Assembly (NCBI GenBank): GCA_013396915.1
Contig: VWZL01001331.1
Location: forward strand, 78,448 to 142,447
Source: Stercorarius parasiticus
Lineage: Eukaryota; Chordata; Aves; Charadriiformes; Stercorariidae
Length of the DNA stretch: 64,000 bases
Reading direction: 5' to 3'
Shown here: one piece after another, positions 36,186 through 46,100 of the stretch
Layout: each line of letters starts with the position of its first letter
Numbering within the stretch: position 1 is the stretch's first letter
Notes under the pieces: generated by a model
Databases searched by the model: none
Told to the model about the DNA's origin: nothing
Seen by the model: the letters and a program-made list of their open reading frames with translations, nothing else
Position numbers and translations under genes: made by a program

Positions 36186-36620
36186 GGCGAGCTGCGAACT
36201 CCAGCGCAGCAGCAGCAGCAGCAGCTTAGAGCAACGTGGTGTGCGTGGCGCAGCCCGAAACACAGGCAGGATTCGTCAGCGCAGCCCGCGCGCGGGTTGG
36301 GCTGTCTGCTGCGCGACGCAACCCCTCCTTTAATTTGTTTTCCAGAAAATTCATTTTGAGAAGTGCTCGGCGAAGGGTTTGGCAGCAGCCGGAGGAAACG
36401 GGCTCGGGAAGGACGTCAGCTGTCAGCCCGCAGCCTCCTCTGCCGAGCCCCGGGACGGCGGGATGCAGGGCTTGCAGGGCTGCCTTCCCTGCCTGGGAAG
36501 AGCCTTTGGGTTGGATCTACACCGAGTCACTCCTGGACAGCCAATGCTGCAAGCTCCAGCGCAGCGACCATATTTATTTGTAGGCTTCCACGGCGCCCGG
36601 CGCAGAACAGTCTGCACCTG
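36186..36620. promoter_or_regulatory. CpG island (candidate promoter or orphan island)
   Basis: By-eye counting gives about 34 CpG in this 435-base stretch, about 27 of them before 36480, against very few in the flanking kilobases. The core has CAGCGCAGCCCGCGCGCGGG and GCTGCGCGACGCAACC. A TATATTTA word lies just upstream at 36175-36182 and a CAG run at 36207-36225. A TTTGTTTTCCAG word near 36347 could be a splice acceptor, but no convincing exon follows. Frames of 64-115 codons run on both strands, which is usual in GC-rich DNA. Strand and target gene are unknown. Confidence 0.6.
36207..36225 (+). repeat. (CAG)n trinucleotide run
   Basis: Six CAG units plus a partial unit at the left end of the CpG island. 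It is short and shows no sign of coding for glutamine in a longer frame. Confidence 0.85.
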
Positions 36621-36967
36621 TGGATGAGACAGTAAAATGAGTGATAAATAATAAGCCCAGAAGGAGCCAGTGCAATTTAATCTGTATAAGCGAATACAGT
36701 TAACTGGGGAAGGATGCTCCAGCTAGCTGAGGACGTCCTTCCTTTCCTCCGTGGGTCTGAGGAAGCACGTCCAGGCTAAAGCCTTGCAGCATTTAGAGGA
36801 CGCGGCACAGAGAGCCTCGTCTGCTCTGTTGCACTCCACTTCAGTTTTTCAATTCATCTGTAAGAGATGGGGGGACCATGGCTGAGAGAGGGAAGCACAA
36901 GGTGTGCCAGCTGCAGTGGGAGAGGGACAAAGTGGCGAGTGGTCTGCTTGTCCTTGACCTACCTAGC
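36621..36967. other. Non-coding spacer
   Basis: Nothing recognised between the CpG island and the pyrimidine-rich microsatellite. Confidence 0.55.
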
Positions 36968-37110
36968 TTGATTTCTTGCTTGCTTGCTTGCTTCCTTCCT
37001 TCCTTCCTTCCTCCCTGTCCTTGACCTTCCTTCCTTCCTTCCTCCATCCCTCCCTCCCTCCCTTCTTTCCTCGTTCCCTTCCTTCCTCCCTCCCTTCTTT
37101 CCTTCCCTCC
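36968..37110 (+). repeat. Compound (TTGC)n(TTCC)n(CTCC)n microsatellite
   Basis: TTGC units (36974-36991) give way to TTCC, then two blocks of TTCC/CTCC/CTTT separated by the unique words TCCTTGACC (about 37018) and TTCTTTCCTCG (about 37062). A long pyrimidine strand with interruptions. The minus-strand frame that reads as a Gly/Lys/Glu/Arg string is an artefact. Confidence 0.9.
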
Positions 37111-37214
37111 CACTGCACAGAAGATCCCACTGACTTGCTCTGAGGTTCAAAGTCCTGTTACACCTTCTCTTCCTTCTCTTGGAAGACAAGGAAAGATGGG
37201 TTGTTCTTTCCCAT

Positions 37215-37455
37215 GGACTCAGAGCTGCAAGGGATCTCCAAGGCCATCATGTCCACCATCTGTGGCTTCAAGCAGAACCTCACCAGGACCAACCCTAAGA
37301 GATGTTGCTATAGATGAAGCAACATCTAGTGCTTGCTCTGAGAGACCTCCACAACCTCCTGGAAATGTGTCCTGGTGACTGCTCGCCCCTGTCCAGCAGG
37401 AAGCTTTGCCTGATGCATAGCCTAAATTTCTCTTGGTGCAATGTAGCCCCATACT
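37215..37455 (-). mobile_element. Old CR1 LINE, 3' portion of a split copy
   Basis: An antisense old CR1. GCAAGGGATCTCCAAGGCCA then TCATGTCCACCATCTG matches the 'ggaagggatctctggagatcatctagtccaacc' part. GACCTCCACAACCTCCTGGA matches the 'cctccacaacctctctggg' part. GCCTGATGCATAGCCTAAAT then TTCTCTTGGTGCAATGTAGC matches 'cctgatgtctaacctaaatctcccttgctgcaatttaagc'. Divergence is high and the type differs from the copy that follows directly at 37456. Confidence 0.65.
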
Positions 37456-37735
37456 TAGAATCATAATCATGGAATGGCTTGGGTTGGAAGGGACCTTAAA
37501 GATCACCTAGTTCCAACTCCCTGCCATGGGCAGGGACACCTCCCACTAGACCAGGCTGCTCAAAGCCCCATCCAGCCTGGCCTTGAACACCTCCAGGGGT
37601 GGGGCAGCCACAACTTCCCTGGGCAACCTGTTCCAGTGTCTCACCACCCCCACAGTAAAGATTTTCTTCCTAATATCTAGTCTAAATCTACCCTCTTCCA
37701 GTTTGAAGCCATTACCCCTCATCCTAGTACTACTG
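37456..37735 (-). mobile_element. Younger CR1 LINE nested in an older CR1
   Basis: Minus-strand CR1 with octamer remnants TAGAATCATAATCATGG at 37456-37472, GGTTGGAAGGGACCTTAAAG, and the UTR core CTGCCATGGGCAGGGACACC. The ORF2 C-terminus is open from about 37737 down to 37546: 'GNGFKLEEGRFRLDIRKKIF', '[20 protein letters not shown]', 'FKARLDGALSSLV'. It is near consensus, so much younger than the flanking CR1 text. The longer open frame that runs up to 37965 enters unrelated or older sequence after about 37737. Confidence 0.9.
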
Positions 37736-37815
37736 CTCCTGCCCTTCAGGGACATGAAGAACTGATTTCCCTTAGTCCCTTGACAGTCTTTCAGAAGCAG
37801 ACCTTGTCCCATATG
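37736..37815 (-). mobile_element. Old CR1 LINE, continuation beyond nested insertion
   Basis: After the young copy ends, GGGACATGAAGAACTGATTT then CCCTTAGTCCCTTGACAGTC and TTTCAGAAGCAGA resemble the next segment of the old type ('ggacacagagaacaactgatt...cagtctttcagatac'). That is the segment expected directly after the one interrupted at 37455. The similarity is modest. Confidence 0.4.
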
Positions 37816-38410
37816 CCATGCCCCAAACAGGATGATGGAGTCCTGCATTTCCAAGTAGTGAACTTTCTCCCTGGAAAGGAGGTTCATGCATCTTTTCCTT
37901 ACTTCTGCCATCTCATAAGTCTCACCAGGGCCACCAGGGGAGATGACTACTGGGGGTAAGGCCACTGGAAATCAGCTCTCTACCTTCTTACATGGCTGCT
38001 GACCCTAAAGCCAAAATTGTGTGCTGTGCAGCAAAAATGTGTATAAGTGATGACCTTAGTGGCTTCAAGTGGATTAACTTTACATATGTCTCAATGCTTT
38101 GCTGGAGGACGTTGGAGGTGTCTGTAGTGGGGTCACTGTGAGATGTGGTAAGAGAGCACCTGGTGACTCTCCTGGGGTCTGGAGCGCGGCAATGGCTGAG
38201 TGCTGGGGCAGTGCAAACTCCCCACTACCTGGCTGCAGGTGACCTACTCCATAACTCACTGGAGTCATTTCTTCCAGCAAAGAAAAGCAAGCTGAAGAAT
38301 TTGGTTGGCCAGATGGGAATTATTATTTTTTTTTTGTCCTTTTGGAAAAGTAACAGCATAGCAATTCCTCTGCCTTGTCCTCTCCCGTGCTGTACTGGTA
38401 GCTGCACTGA

Positions 38411-38487
38411 AGCTGATTGATTAGTTCAATAACAGGCAGTTGATATGCAGCCATAAAATTATGCAGTTTTACTCATCAGCCTGATTG
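38411..38487. promoter_or_regulatory. Candidate regulatory block with PBX/HOX-like motifs
   Basis: TGATTGAT at 38414-38421 matches the PBX-type consensus exactly; a second CTGATTGAA lies at 38481-38489. Between them are GATATGCAG and CCATAAAATTATG, which fit POU and HOX-type sites. No repeat covers the region. Motif matches of this length occur by chance, so the support is weak. Confidence 0.25.
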
Positions 38488-39284
38488 AACTCCTCTGCTG
38501 ACTGTACAGGAGCGGAATGGCAGAGTTATAATAATGAGGGAAACAGCCAAGGGAAAAGCAAGCGCGGTGGTGTTATTGTTGTTGTTTTAAAGCTGAGGAA
38601 GAAAATGACTCCAGGGAGGAGCTTTTCCAAAATAAACACCAAAATACAGAGGGAAAATGTTAAGATGTAATTAGCACTGGTACAAGTGCCATTAAATGTC
38701 TGCCAGGGTTGGAGGCGGCAGCAGAGCAGAGCTTCTTTTACACCCACCTGGGCTGTGTTGGGGTTCCGGGCGGTTGGGGCTGGCCCTGCTGCACACCCCC
38801 AGTCCTCACGTCCTCAGAGAGGGTGACAGAGGCTGAGTCCTTTGCAGGATGAATCAACTCGATGGGAAAAAGATGGGAATTCAGCCCTTTTTTTTTTTTC
38901 TCTCTTTTTTTCCCAATTCTGGGCAAGAAGGGAAGGATAAGAGGATGGAGCTGGCAAAAACGTGTCTGGGAAGGATTTGTCCCCTCCAAGCCCATGCAAA
39001 TGGTGTTGGTGTCAGTGGAGAGAAGATGGCATGATGGAGGCGCAGGAAGAACCAGAGCTCTTGCAGCCTGGCCTGGCAAGGACATGACTCCTCAGTGATG
39101 TCCCTACGGCCCTCGGTTCTGCTCTTTGTGTTTCTGGGCACTGGAGGAGCTGAAGTCAGTCCCTGTGCTGCGGGGTGTCAATCACACTCTCCAAAGCTAC
39201 CAAAGGGAATTGAAGGTTCCCGTTCAGCCATGAATCAATATGCAGGAGCAGGCAGCGGGGAGGGCGGGCAGGCAAGGGCTCGCT

Positions 39285-39440
39285 GATGAAAAGCCACACA
39301 GCCCCCATCCATGCATGGCGAATGGCATTTAAGACTTTATTTCCCAATAAAATATTTCCCAGCGCTCCAGCATGGCTTGCTCGGTTGACAGGCTCACTGT
39401 TTGTCCCGCACACATTCATTTTATTTATAAGGCTAATTTG
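39285..39440. promoter_or_regulatory. Candidate conserved non-coding block
   Basis: AT-rich text between GC-richer flanks, with TTTATTTCCCAATAAAATAT, TTTCCCAGCG, and TCATTTTATTTATAAGGCTA. It is free of repeats and lacks a plausible exon. The texture is enhancer-like; conservation is not tested. Confidence 0.2.
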
Positions 39441-42165
39441 TCTGCGAATAGGTCAGCCTGCTTCTTCCGCCTCTGGTCCCCGTCGCTCTCACTGCTGTGA
39501 AATGTTTTAATTGAACCCAGCCATGTGCTGCGTCCCCAGCACGGGCATCACGCAGAGGGCTGGCCGCCTTGCCGCTACGTCCAGTTTCCATTCAGAAGGC
39601 CCAATCCAAAACTATCAGATTTTCCCTTTAGGACACATCTCCCTGAAGAGGGGATGGAAGCAGAGGAGGGCACAAGCGCTGCTTGGCATTTATTTTCTCC
39701 CAGACAAATGTTTGGCAGATGGCTGCACAACTTTTCTTGCCCTTCTCCCTGATTGCACCCCATCCAGGTTGTTCCTGGAAGCAACGCTCTTCCTTATTTG
39801 CTCCAAAGGGCGTTGGGTCAGGCCGTGCGTGGCTTGTACGATGCTGTTGGAGATTACACACAGCTGCACTGACATCTGCAAGGGTGCTGCTTCTCCAGCT
39901 TCCCCCCCTGTATATTATGGGTGCCCTCGCCTGTGGTTCTTGGGTGGGCTTTCCTCCTGGGCTCCTCCTATGCCACCTCCTGTCTCCCATCTCCCTCTGA
40001 CAGGAGTAACTGCCTTGCTGATGGTGTATGTTGGCTTGTCCAGGTTATCTCTCCAAGAGCCACAGGTCAGGAAACTCCTCCACAGCCTCCAATAGTGAAG
40101 TGCTGACTGGCACAGTCACCCTGTTTGGCTGAGATAATTGTACCCCGAGGCCAGAAGGGTACAGGTTAGAGTCACAGCAGGATCCCTGATGTCACCTCCA
40201 ACAGACCCCAATGTCTATGTATGGGTCCCTGAATCCTGCCCAGGTCTCCAGTGGCCACCATGGGAAGGCAGACCCTGAGCTCGTGTACAGCCCTTTGGAT
40301 TCTGCAGAGGCGGGACTCAGTTTTTGTCCTCATGCAGGATTGACTCAGCCTGTGTCGCTCCTGATGGACATTTCTGCTCCTTATCCATAGAAACCTCTGG
40401 TGACTGAGATCCAAGATTTTTCCTGTGGTGACTCCAGTGCTTCACCACCCTCAGTCAGAGGCGGGGTTCAGCTCATAGACATCTGGTATCACTTTGGGTA
40501 CCCTGTTTTCTGTGATTCCATGAGATGTCTGTGAAACCACAGCCTAAGTAACCTCCCAGCAAGAGTACAGTTAGGATTTCAAAAGCTGGAGCCATGGTGA
40601 ACTTTGTGTCCCTCGAGGCAATGACCATAATAATCCAGCTGCTCCTGGAAGGGTTTCAGTGCCAGCTGCAGCACACCTGTCCTGGGCATTTCAGAGTCTG
40701 CTGAAAGTTATGGAAGTCTTTCGATGTACAGCACAGGCATGGACCAAGCATTGGGAAGAGCATCCTCACACGATCCCAGGAAGCAGGAATGAGGTCCTGG
40801 GTTGCAGAGTTGGAGCTGGAAGCCCTGAACTCTGGTTTTGCACTCTATTGTTGTGTGCCTGCTTCCTGCTTGGCAGCCTGAAGTTTTAATTATACTTAGC
40901 AAAGGAAGACGTGGAGTACAGACCTGAATTCAGAGCACTGTTGGTGCTACAGCAATACCGTGCTCCACTGCTAAGGAGCAGACCTGCACGCAGCTCCTTG
41001 TCCTCTGGGCTGGCACAGCCTGTGGCGGAAGTGATAAGCACACCGCCGTAGCAAAGACTTTGCTTTTATTCTTCTTCATGTAAAGTAAAAACAGACCCCG
41101 CACACCACTGACAAATTGTCTTTCTGCAAGTTAAAATGTTGGTAAAAGCTGTCTGGGTTTCTTTATGCAATAAAGCTGGAAAACAAAATTTCACTGCTCC
41201 TCCAGGCTTCCCTGCCCCCCCTCTTCTTCTGGCAAAACCCCCATTACCAGGATGGAAAGCTTCAGTATTGAAATTTGCCATAAAAGTCTTAAAAGGCAAC
41301 AACCACCACAAACCCTTCCAAATACTTTGGAGGAAAAAAAGAACAGTAAAACCTACCAAAGCTTTTTTCCCTCTCCTTATTTTGAATAGTTGCAAAGAAG
41401 AGCCCTTTCCAAGGTAAAGTGTGTCACTGGGAGAAAGCGTAAGAGGAGGCAAAGGAAGAGGAAGGTACCACATGAACAGAGGCTGCAAAAACAAACAATA
41501 TTCTGACTCAAAGGATGATGTTGCAAACGCATTGTATATATATGGAAATATTTTTAAACCATTTTTAAACCAAAGCAGAAGTTGAGGAGAAGGTATCCCA
41601 GGGCAGGAGGAGAAAGTCACGGAGTTTGAGTTAGGAGTCCAGGGAGAGTGGATGGTCCTCAGCCCCGAGAGGGAGCTTCAGGGCAGTATGGAAGGGGGCA
41701 GGAGCAGAGGCAGTGAGGCTGGGAAAGCCACCAAATTGAGCAAGCTGGTGTGGGACATGGCAAGTCATTAATAGCCTGAGACACCTCGGACATGGATCTC
41801 ACGCCCATACTCTTAATGTCTAACTTTCAGCCACAGTCACTCAGTAAATGACTCCGTTTTCCCCTCATTCTTGGCTTTTGATTCTCCTTTAACTGTGGCT
41901 AAAAGGAGATTATACTTTCAGCTTGAGCAGCAGTGATTCCTCTCTTCATATGCAAGAATGGATCCTGTCTTGAAGTCACCCAAGCGTGCAGAACGTGCAC
42001 AGCAGCTTGCAAGGGTCAGGGGCAGAATCTGGCTGTATAACTAGGTACAGCCTGAAACAGCAGATACAAATTGTTAATAAAATGAACACACATACAGCAG
42101 TTCTTGCCAACTGAGAGGAGGAAACCTCCCTAACAGTAAGTGCCTGGTGTTTTCTTGCAGGAGAT

Positions 42166-42217
42166 TTGGCTAGGGGACCTCCTGAGGACCCTTCCAATCT
42201 GATTAATTCCCTGATCC
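42166..42217 (+). mobile_element. CR1 LINE, terminal 3' scrap
   Basis: TTGGCTAGGGGACCTCCTGA followed by GGACCCTTCCAATCTGATTA and ATTCCCTGATCCT parallels the CR1 3' terminus 'ttggactagatgacctcctgaggtcccttccaacctaaattattctatgattct'. Only about 50 bases are left and the octamers are decayed. Confidence 0.5.
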
Positions 42218-42806
42218 TAAGAGCACAAGTCAATGTGCTCACCAGGGTCCTTGTTTGTATGGTGTTAAGGATGATGAAGATGTGGCAAGTGAAGATCAGA
42301 ATGAACTCAGTCCACCGTGAATATCTTTCTCCAGATTTCTAACACAGCCCCAAGAATCCTACAGCAGGGTCTCAGTCCCCCTTACAGTACTGGGTTTTTA
42401 CAGACTTTTCCAGCAGAGTTTGGCTTCATTTTCGAGATGTCCCAGACCATCTCCATGGATTCTCCTTCCCTCCTCTCCCCAGAGAGTTACAATTGCTTGA
42501 GAAATGGAGACTTTACACCCAGTCGAGAGAGAGGCAGGTGCACAAGAGATCTCAGCCCTGCTGCATCCCTCTCAAGCTCTTTGCCATTTTCTTTTCCTTC
42601 ACCGGCCACCTCTCCCCAGCCCTTTCCCAGAACTGCCTCTCCCCCTCCTTGCTGTAACACAAACACTGGCTGCCATCAAACCGGAGCTGGCAGCTTCCCC
42701 CTGTGCTGCAAGGTCAGCCCTCCCTGCTGCTGCCCTGGCTCCTCTGTCCACAGCACATAGCCAGGTCCATGGAGGCAGAGTCCTCATAGTCCTTATTTTT
42801 CACCTG
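42218..42806. other. Non-coding sequence
   Basis: No gene is recognised. Two overlapping plus-strand frames (147 and 121 codons, 42317-42869) are serine/proline-rich reads, and the second runs into the purine tract. Confidence 0.6.
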
Positions 42807-43044
42807 GGAGAGAGAAAGAGGAGAGGGAGGCACTGGAGAGGAGAAAAGAAGAGGGAAGAAAAGGGATAGAGGAGAGAGAAGAGAAGAGAAGAGAAGAGAA
42901 GAGAAGAGAAGAGAAGAGAAGAGAAGAGAAGAGAAGAGAAGAGAAGAGAAGAGGAAGAAAATAAAATAGAAAAGAAAAGAAAAGAAAAGAAAAGAAAAGA
43001 AAAGAAAAGAAAAGAAAAGAAAAGAAAAGAAAAGAAAAGAAAAG

Positions 43045-43076
<32 letters not shown>

Positions 43077-43120
43077 GAAAAAAGAAAAGAAAAGAAAAGA
43101 AAAGAAAAGAAAAGAAAAGA
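42807..43120 (+). repeat. Long polypurine microsatellite, (GAGAA)n then (AAAAG)n
   Basis: About 314 bases are almost pure purine on the plus strand. Irregular GAGAAAG/GGAAG text (42807-42877) leads into a clean GAGAA pentamer array (about 42878-42952), a short ATAAAATAG break (42961-42968), and then an AAAAG pentamer array to 43120 with single-base slips near 43046 and 43069-43081. The two arrays share the pentamer period and differ by one transition per unit. Minus-strand frames of 142 and 190 codons that read as Phe/Leu/Ser strings are artefacts. Confidence 0.97.
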
Positions 43121-46100
43121 TCTGCCAGTGATTTAAAAACATATTTTATAGAAAGTAGAAGGAATGTGGTAGGAAGCAAAATGAAGGTCTTAAATGTACT
43201 GCTTGTGCTTTCCCCTCTGCAGGGTGGCTCTGTGGCTGCTGTGCGCTGCAGGACGGTCACTGCCTTTGTTTTCTTCTGGCTGAGCGACCTCCCGGTCACT
43301 CCAAATGTCACAGTGGAGCTGCGGCTCCCCGTGGCAGCCCCTTCCGGACAGGGGGACACTGTCACTGGACGAGAAGCTTGGCTTCAAACACCAGAGAGCA
43401 AATCCGTGTCAGAAACAACAGAGCCACTGGGAACAAGAGAGAGAAGCAATGCAAATCTGGGGGCTGGGGCTCAGTGATCGTACCCAATGCTGCAACAGCA
43501 GCTTCGATGGCCCAAAATGCTCCAAATTCCCCTCAAACACCACCTTTGGAAATCGAGGTTTTTTTCATGTTGCTTCACTGTCAGACTTTGCACCCGACAT
43601 ACTGATAAAACCTTGAGCTACACCAGCAACGCGCGGCAGAGAGCGGGGTCTCTCCCAGGCAGCGCTGCTTTATTTTGTGGTTGACATTTAGCTATCACCG
43701 AGATGGGCACATTAAAACCATGATAAGACAAATATTTGCTCAGCATGAAGAGCTGTCGATAGGTACATTGCCTGGCATTACCTCCAGCATGTCTCACACA
43801 GCGTGAGCAGGGATGCACGGGCTGGAGCCAGGAAAATCCCAACCTCCGACCAGTCACAGGCTATTAAAGATACCAGTTGCCCCTCTGGGGACCTCCTCTT
43901 CTGGCTTAAAGCCATGGGAGCAAAAATATCAGGTACAGGATTCATCTAGCTAAATCTGTTGAAATCCTGATGGAGCAGCTGATGGAGGCCGGGACACGCT
44001 CACCCCATCTTCCAGCAGAAATCCAAAATGGACCTGACGAGTTACAGCGCCTCCAAGGTGCCTCTTTCTTCGTGTCCTGCCAAGCTGTACACGAGATTGG
44101 GTGTGCGGGAACATATAATGCTGCCCTTTAAAGTGTGTCCTAATCATTTGTCCCCACCCCTATTAAAAAATCCTGCCCCCTTTCTGACGCAAATTCACTT
44201 AGACCTCAGCTTTTCAGCTCTCTGCCATTGTCGCATTTTTCTCCGCTAGATTAGGCAGCCCCATATCCTCTACCCTCTCCCCTCCGAGGCAATCCTCATT
44301 ATTTTGGTGATTCACCATTCCCAGCTTCCCAGCGTTGTTTTTAACGGGAACCTCACAGTACCTGTTTCATTAACACCTTACTTAGCAACCTTACTTCTGC
44401 ATTCCTCTCGTACTGACTCAACCCTCCACCTCCAAGACGAAACCAGTCCTTTCTGACCCTCCTCTGGGGGATCTGCTGCTAGTCCACAGGGATCACTTTA
44501 TCTTTTTGCACCTTCACTGCTCTCCCCACGACCAGATGGGACTGTCCTTTCTTTGAATGTCGCCAGCTAGTAAACACCGGTCGCAAGGCAACCATTAGTT
44601 TTTCGTCCAGTGTTGAATTCATCCACAGCCACCATGCTGAGGTGCTCAGCTGAGTGATTTCATTTCCGATGCATGATATTGCGTGCTCAGAAATGACCGG
44701 CCATGTTTTTAGGAACACTAATGCTATTCCGCTATTACAGCACAGGTTTCTTGGGCTGAAATCTCTTATTAACCAAAGTCTTTTCATTTCTGCGCGTTAA
44801 AGGCTGGAGCTCTTCTCCACTTGAATTCAATGGCTCATAACGGATCCCTGCCACTACCGACTCTTGGGTAATGTTAGCTCAGAGATGCAAAGGCATGAAA
44901 GACTCTCTGGCTCTGAGCTATCAATAAATCTTAAATGGAATGTGGGTTTTTTATTCATGGGTGTCCTCTGCTCCCTTTCCTCCCTTCTGTCTTCCTCCAC
45001 AAGTAACAGCCCATTACTGCAGCACTCCACTCGCCTGAATCCCTCGTTTGTCACCCCAGACGCCCCGCAGTACTATATAAACTACTGAAAAAGCTCTCCT
45101 CCTCTGCCGCGTCGCTTCAACCTGCGCTTGTCACACAAAATCTGGTTTTGTTTTGCATTTGCCTGCTTTACTCCTGCCCATTTCATTACCAGTTTAACAC
45201 CTTTTTTCTTGCATTCTCTAGTCTCCAGCCAAAGAAAAAAACAAAAAAAACCCTTTCCTACCCAGGAGCTTGCTTTGTTATCTGCCCATTTTTGCCTTCT
45301 TCCACAAAACCAAAACTTTCAGCTGCATATTGCAGAGGAGGCAGCTCACGCCGGTATTTTTTGCTGTCTTTCTCAATCTCAGAATAATCTCCCAGCTGCT
45401 CCCCCCTCCAAATTATTTCTTCTTCAGACGCATGGGTTTTCTGAAGTCTGTGCTGACCTGCGTAACTCCATGTGATGCTCCATCTGTTGTTGACTTCTCT
45501 GTGTTTACTTACTAAGGGGAAAACTGAAAACGTGACTTCAAGCTCTGGCCAGTGTCACTGTCATTCCACAAAAACAAGGTCTGCCGTGGATTGAGCTCTG
45601 ATTTTGATCTGCTCAAGCCTGCTCGGGTTCAGCCCCACAGATGCTGACTGAGGGAGGACCTGTGTAATGCTTCCTGTGCCGTGCTTCATCTCAAGTGGGG
45701 CAAACTCAACCCATGGAGAACCAAGGATGTGAGCCAGGAATGGACAGCTCTGATCTGTTGTGCACAGCCACCAGCAGTGGGGTTACGGCTCTTTAGCTCA
45801 GAGGGGTCCCCAGAGTAGCTGTTCTGTACCCCCGGCTCCACCGTGGAGTGCAAAGCACATCCCAGCATGGGCATCACGGTGGTCACCCTCCCTAAGGACA
45901 TCCACAGCAGAAGCAGCTCTACAGAACAAACCACACCCCACTGGTTTGAGCTTGGACCAGTACATGAGAACCTGTTTTAATGGGAGTCGGACCCTGATAT
46001 CTCAGCATAACAAAGACTCTGCATTCAGACACAGGCTGAAGGTGTCTCCGGGTTTATACGTACATAATTCTCTCTCTGTTTCTGTCTCCATAAAGGCATA

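Larger units (their letters stand above)
37816..42165. other. Non-coding sequence, no gene seen
   Basis: No supportable gene. Candidate regulatory texture lies at 38411-38487 and 39285-39440. T/C runs lie at 38325-38336 and 38889-38912. The 194-codon plus-strand frame at 39511-40095 and the 184-codon minus-strand frame at 41066-41620 are the longest here; both lack any domain, and the first is overlapped by three other frames of comparable length. Confidence 0.6.

Noticed and set aside
37930..37945. GCCACCAGGGGAGATG as a CTCF site
   Set aside because: Two of the invariant G/C positions of the core are wrong.
39511..40095. Plus-strand open frame of 194 codons
   Set aside because: Overlapped by several other frames of 60-120 codons on both strands; composition is Cys/Leu/Pro-rich and random-looking; no known motif.
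41066..41620. Minus-strand open frame of 184 codons
   Set aside because: No domain, no initiation context that stands out, and a shadow frame on the other strand.
42714..43365. Minus-strand frames of 142 and 190 codons
   Set aside because: Phe/Leu/Ser strings from the purine-rich pentamer arrays, not membrane proteins.
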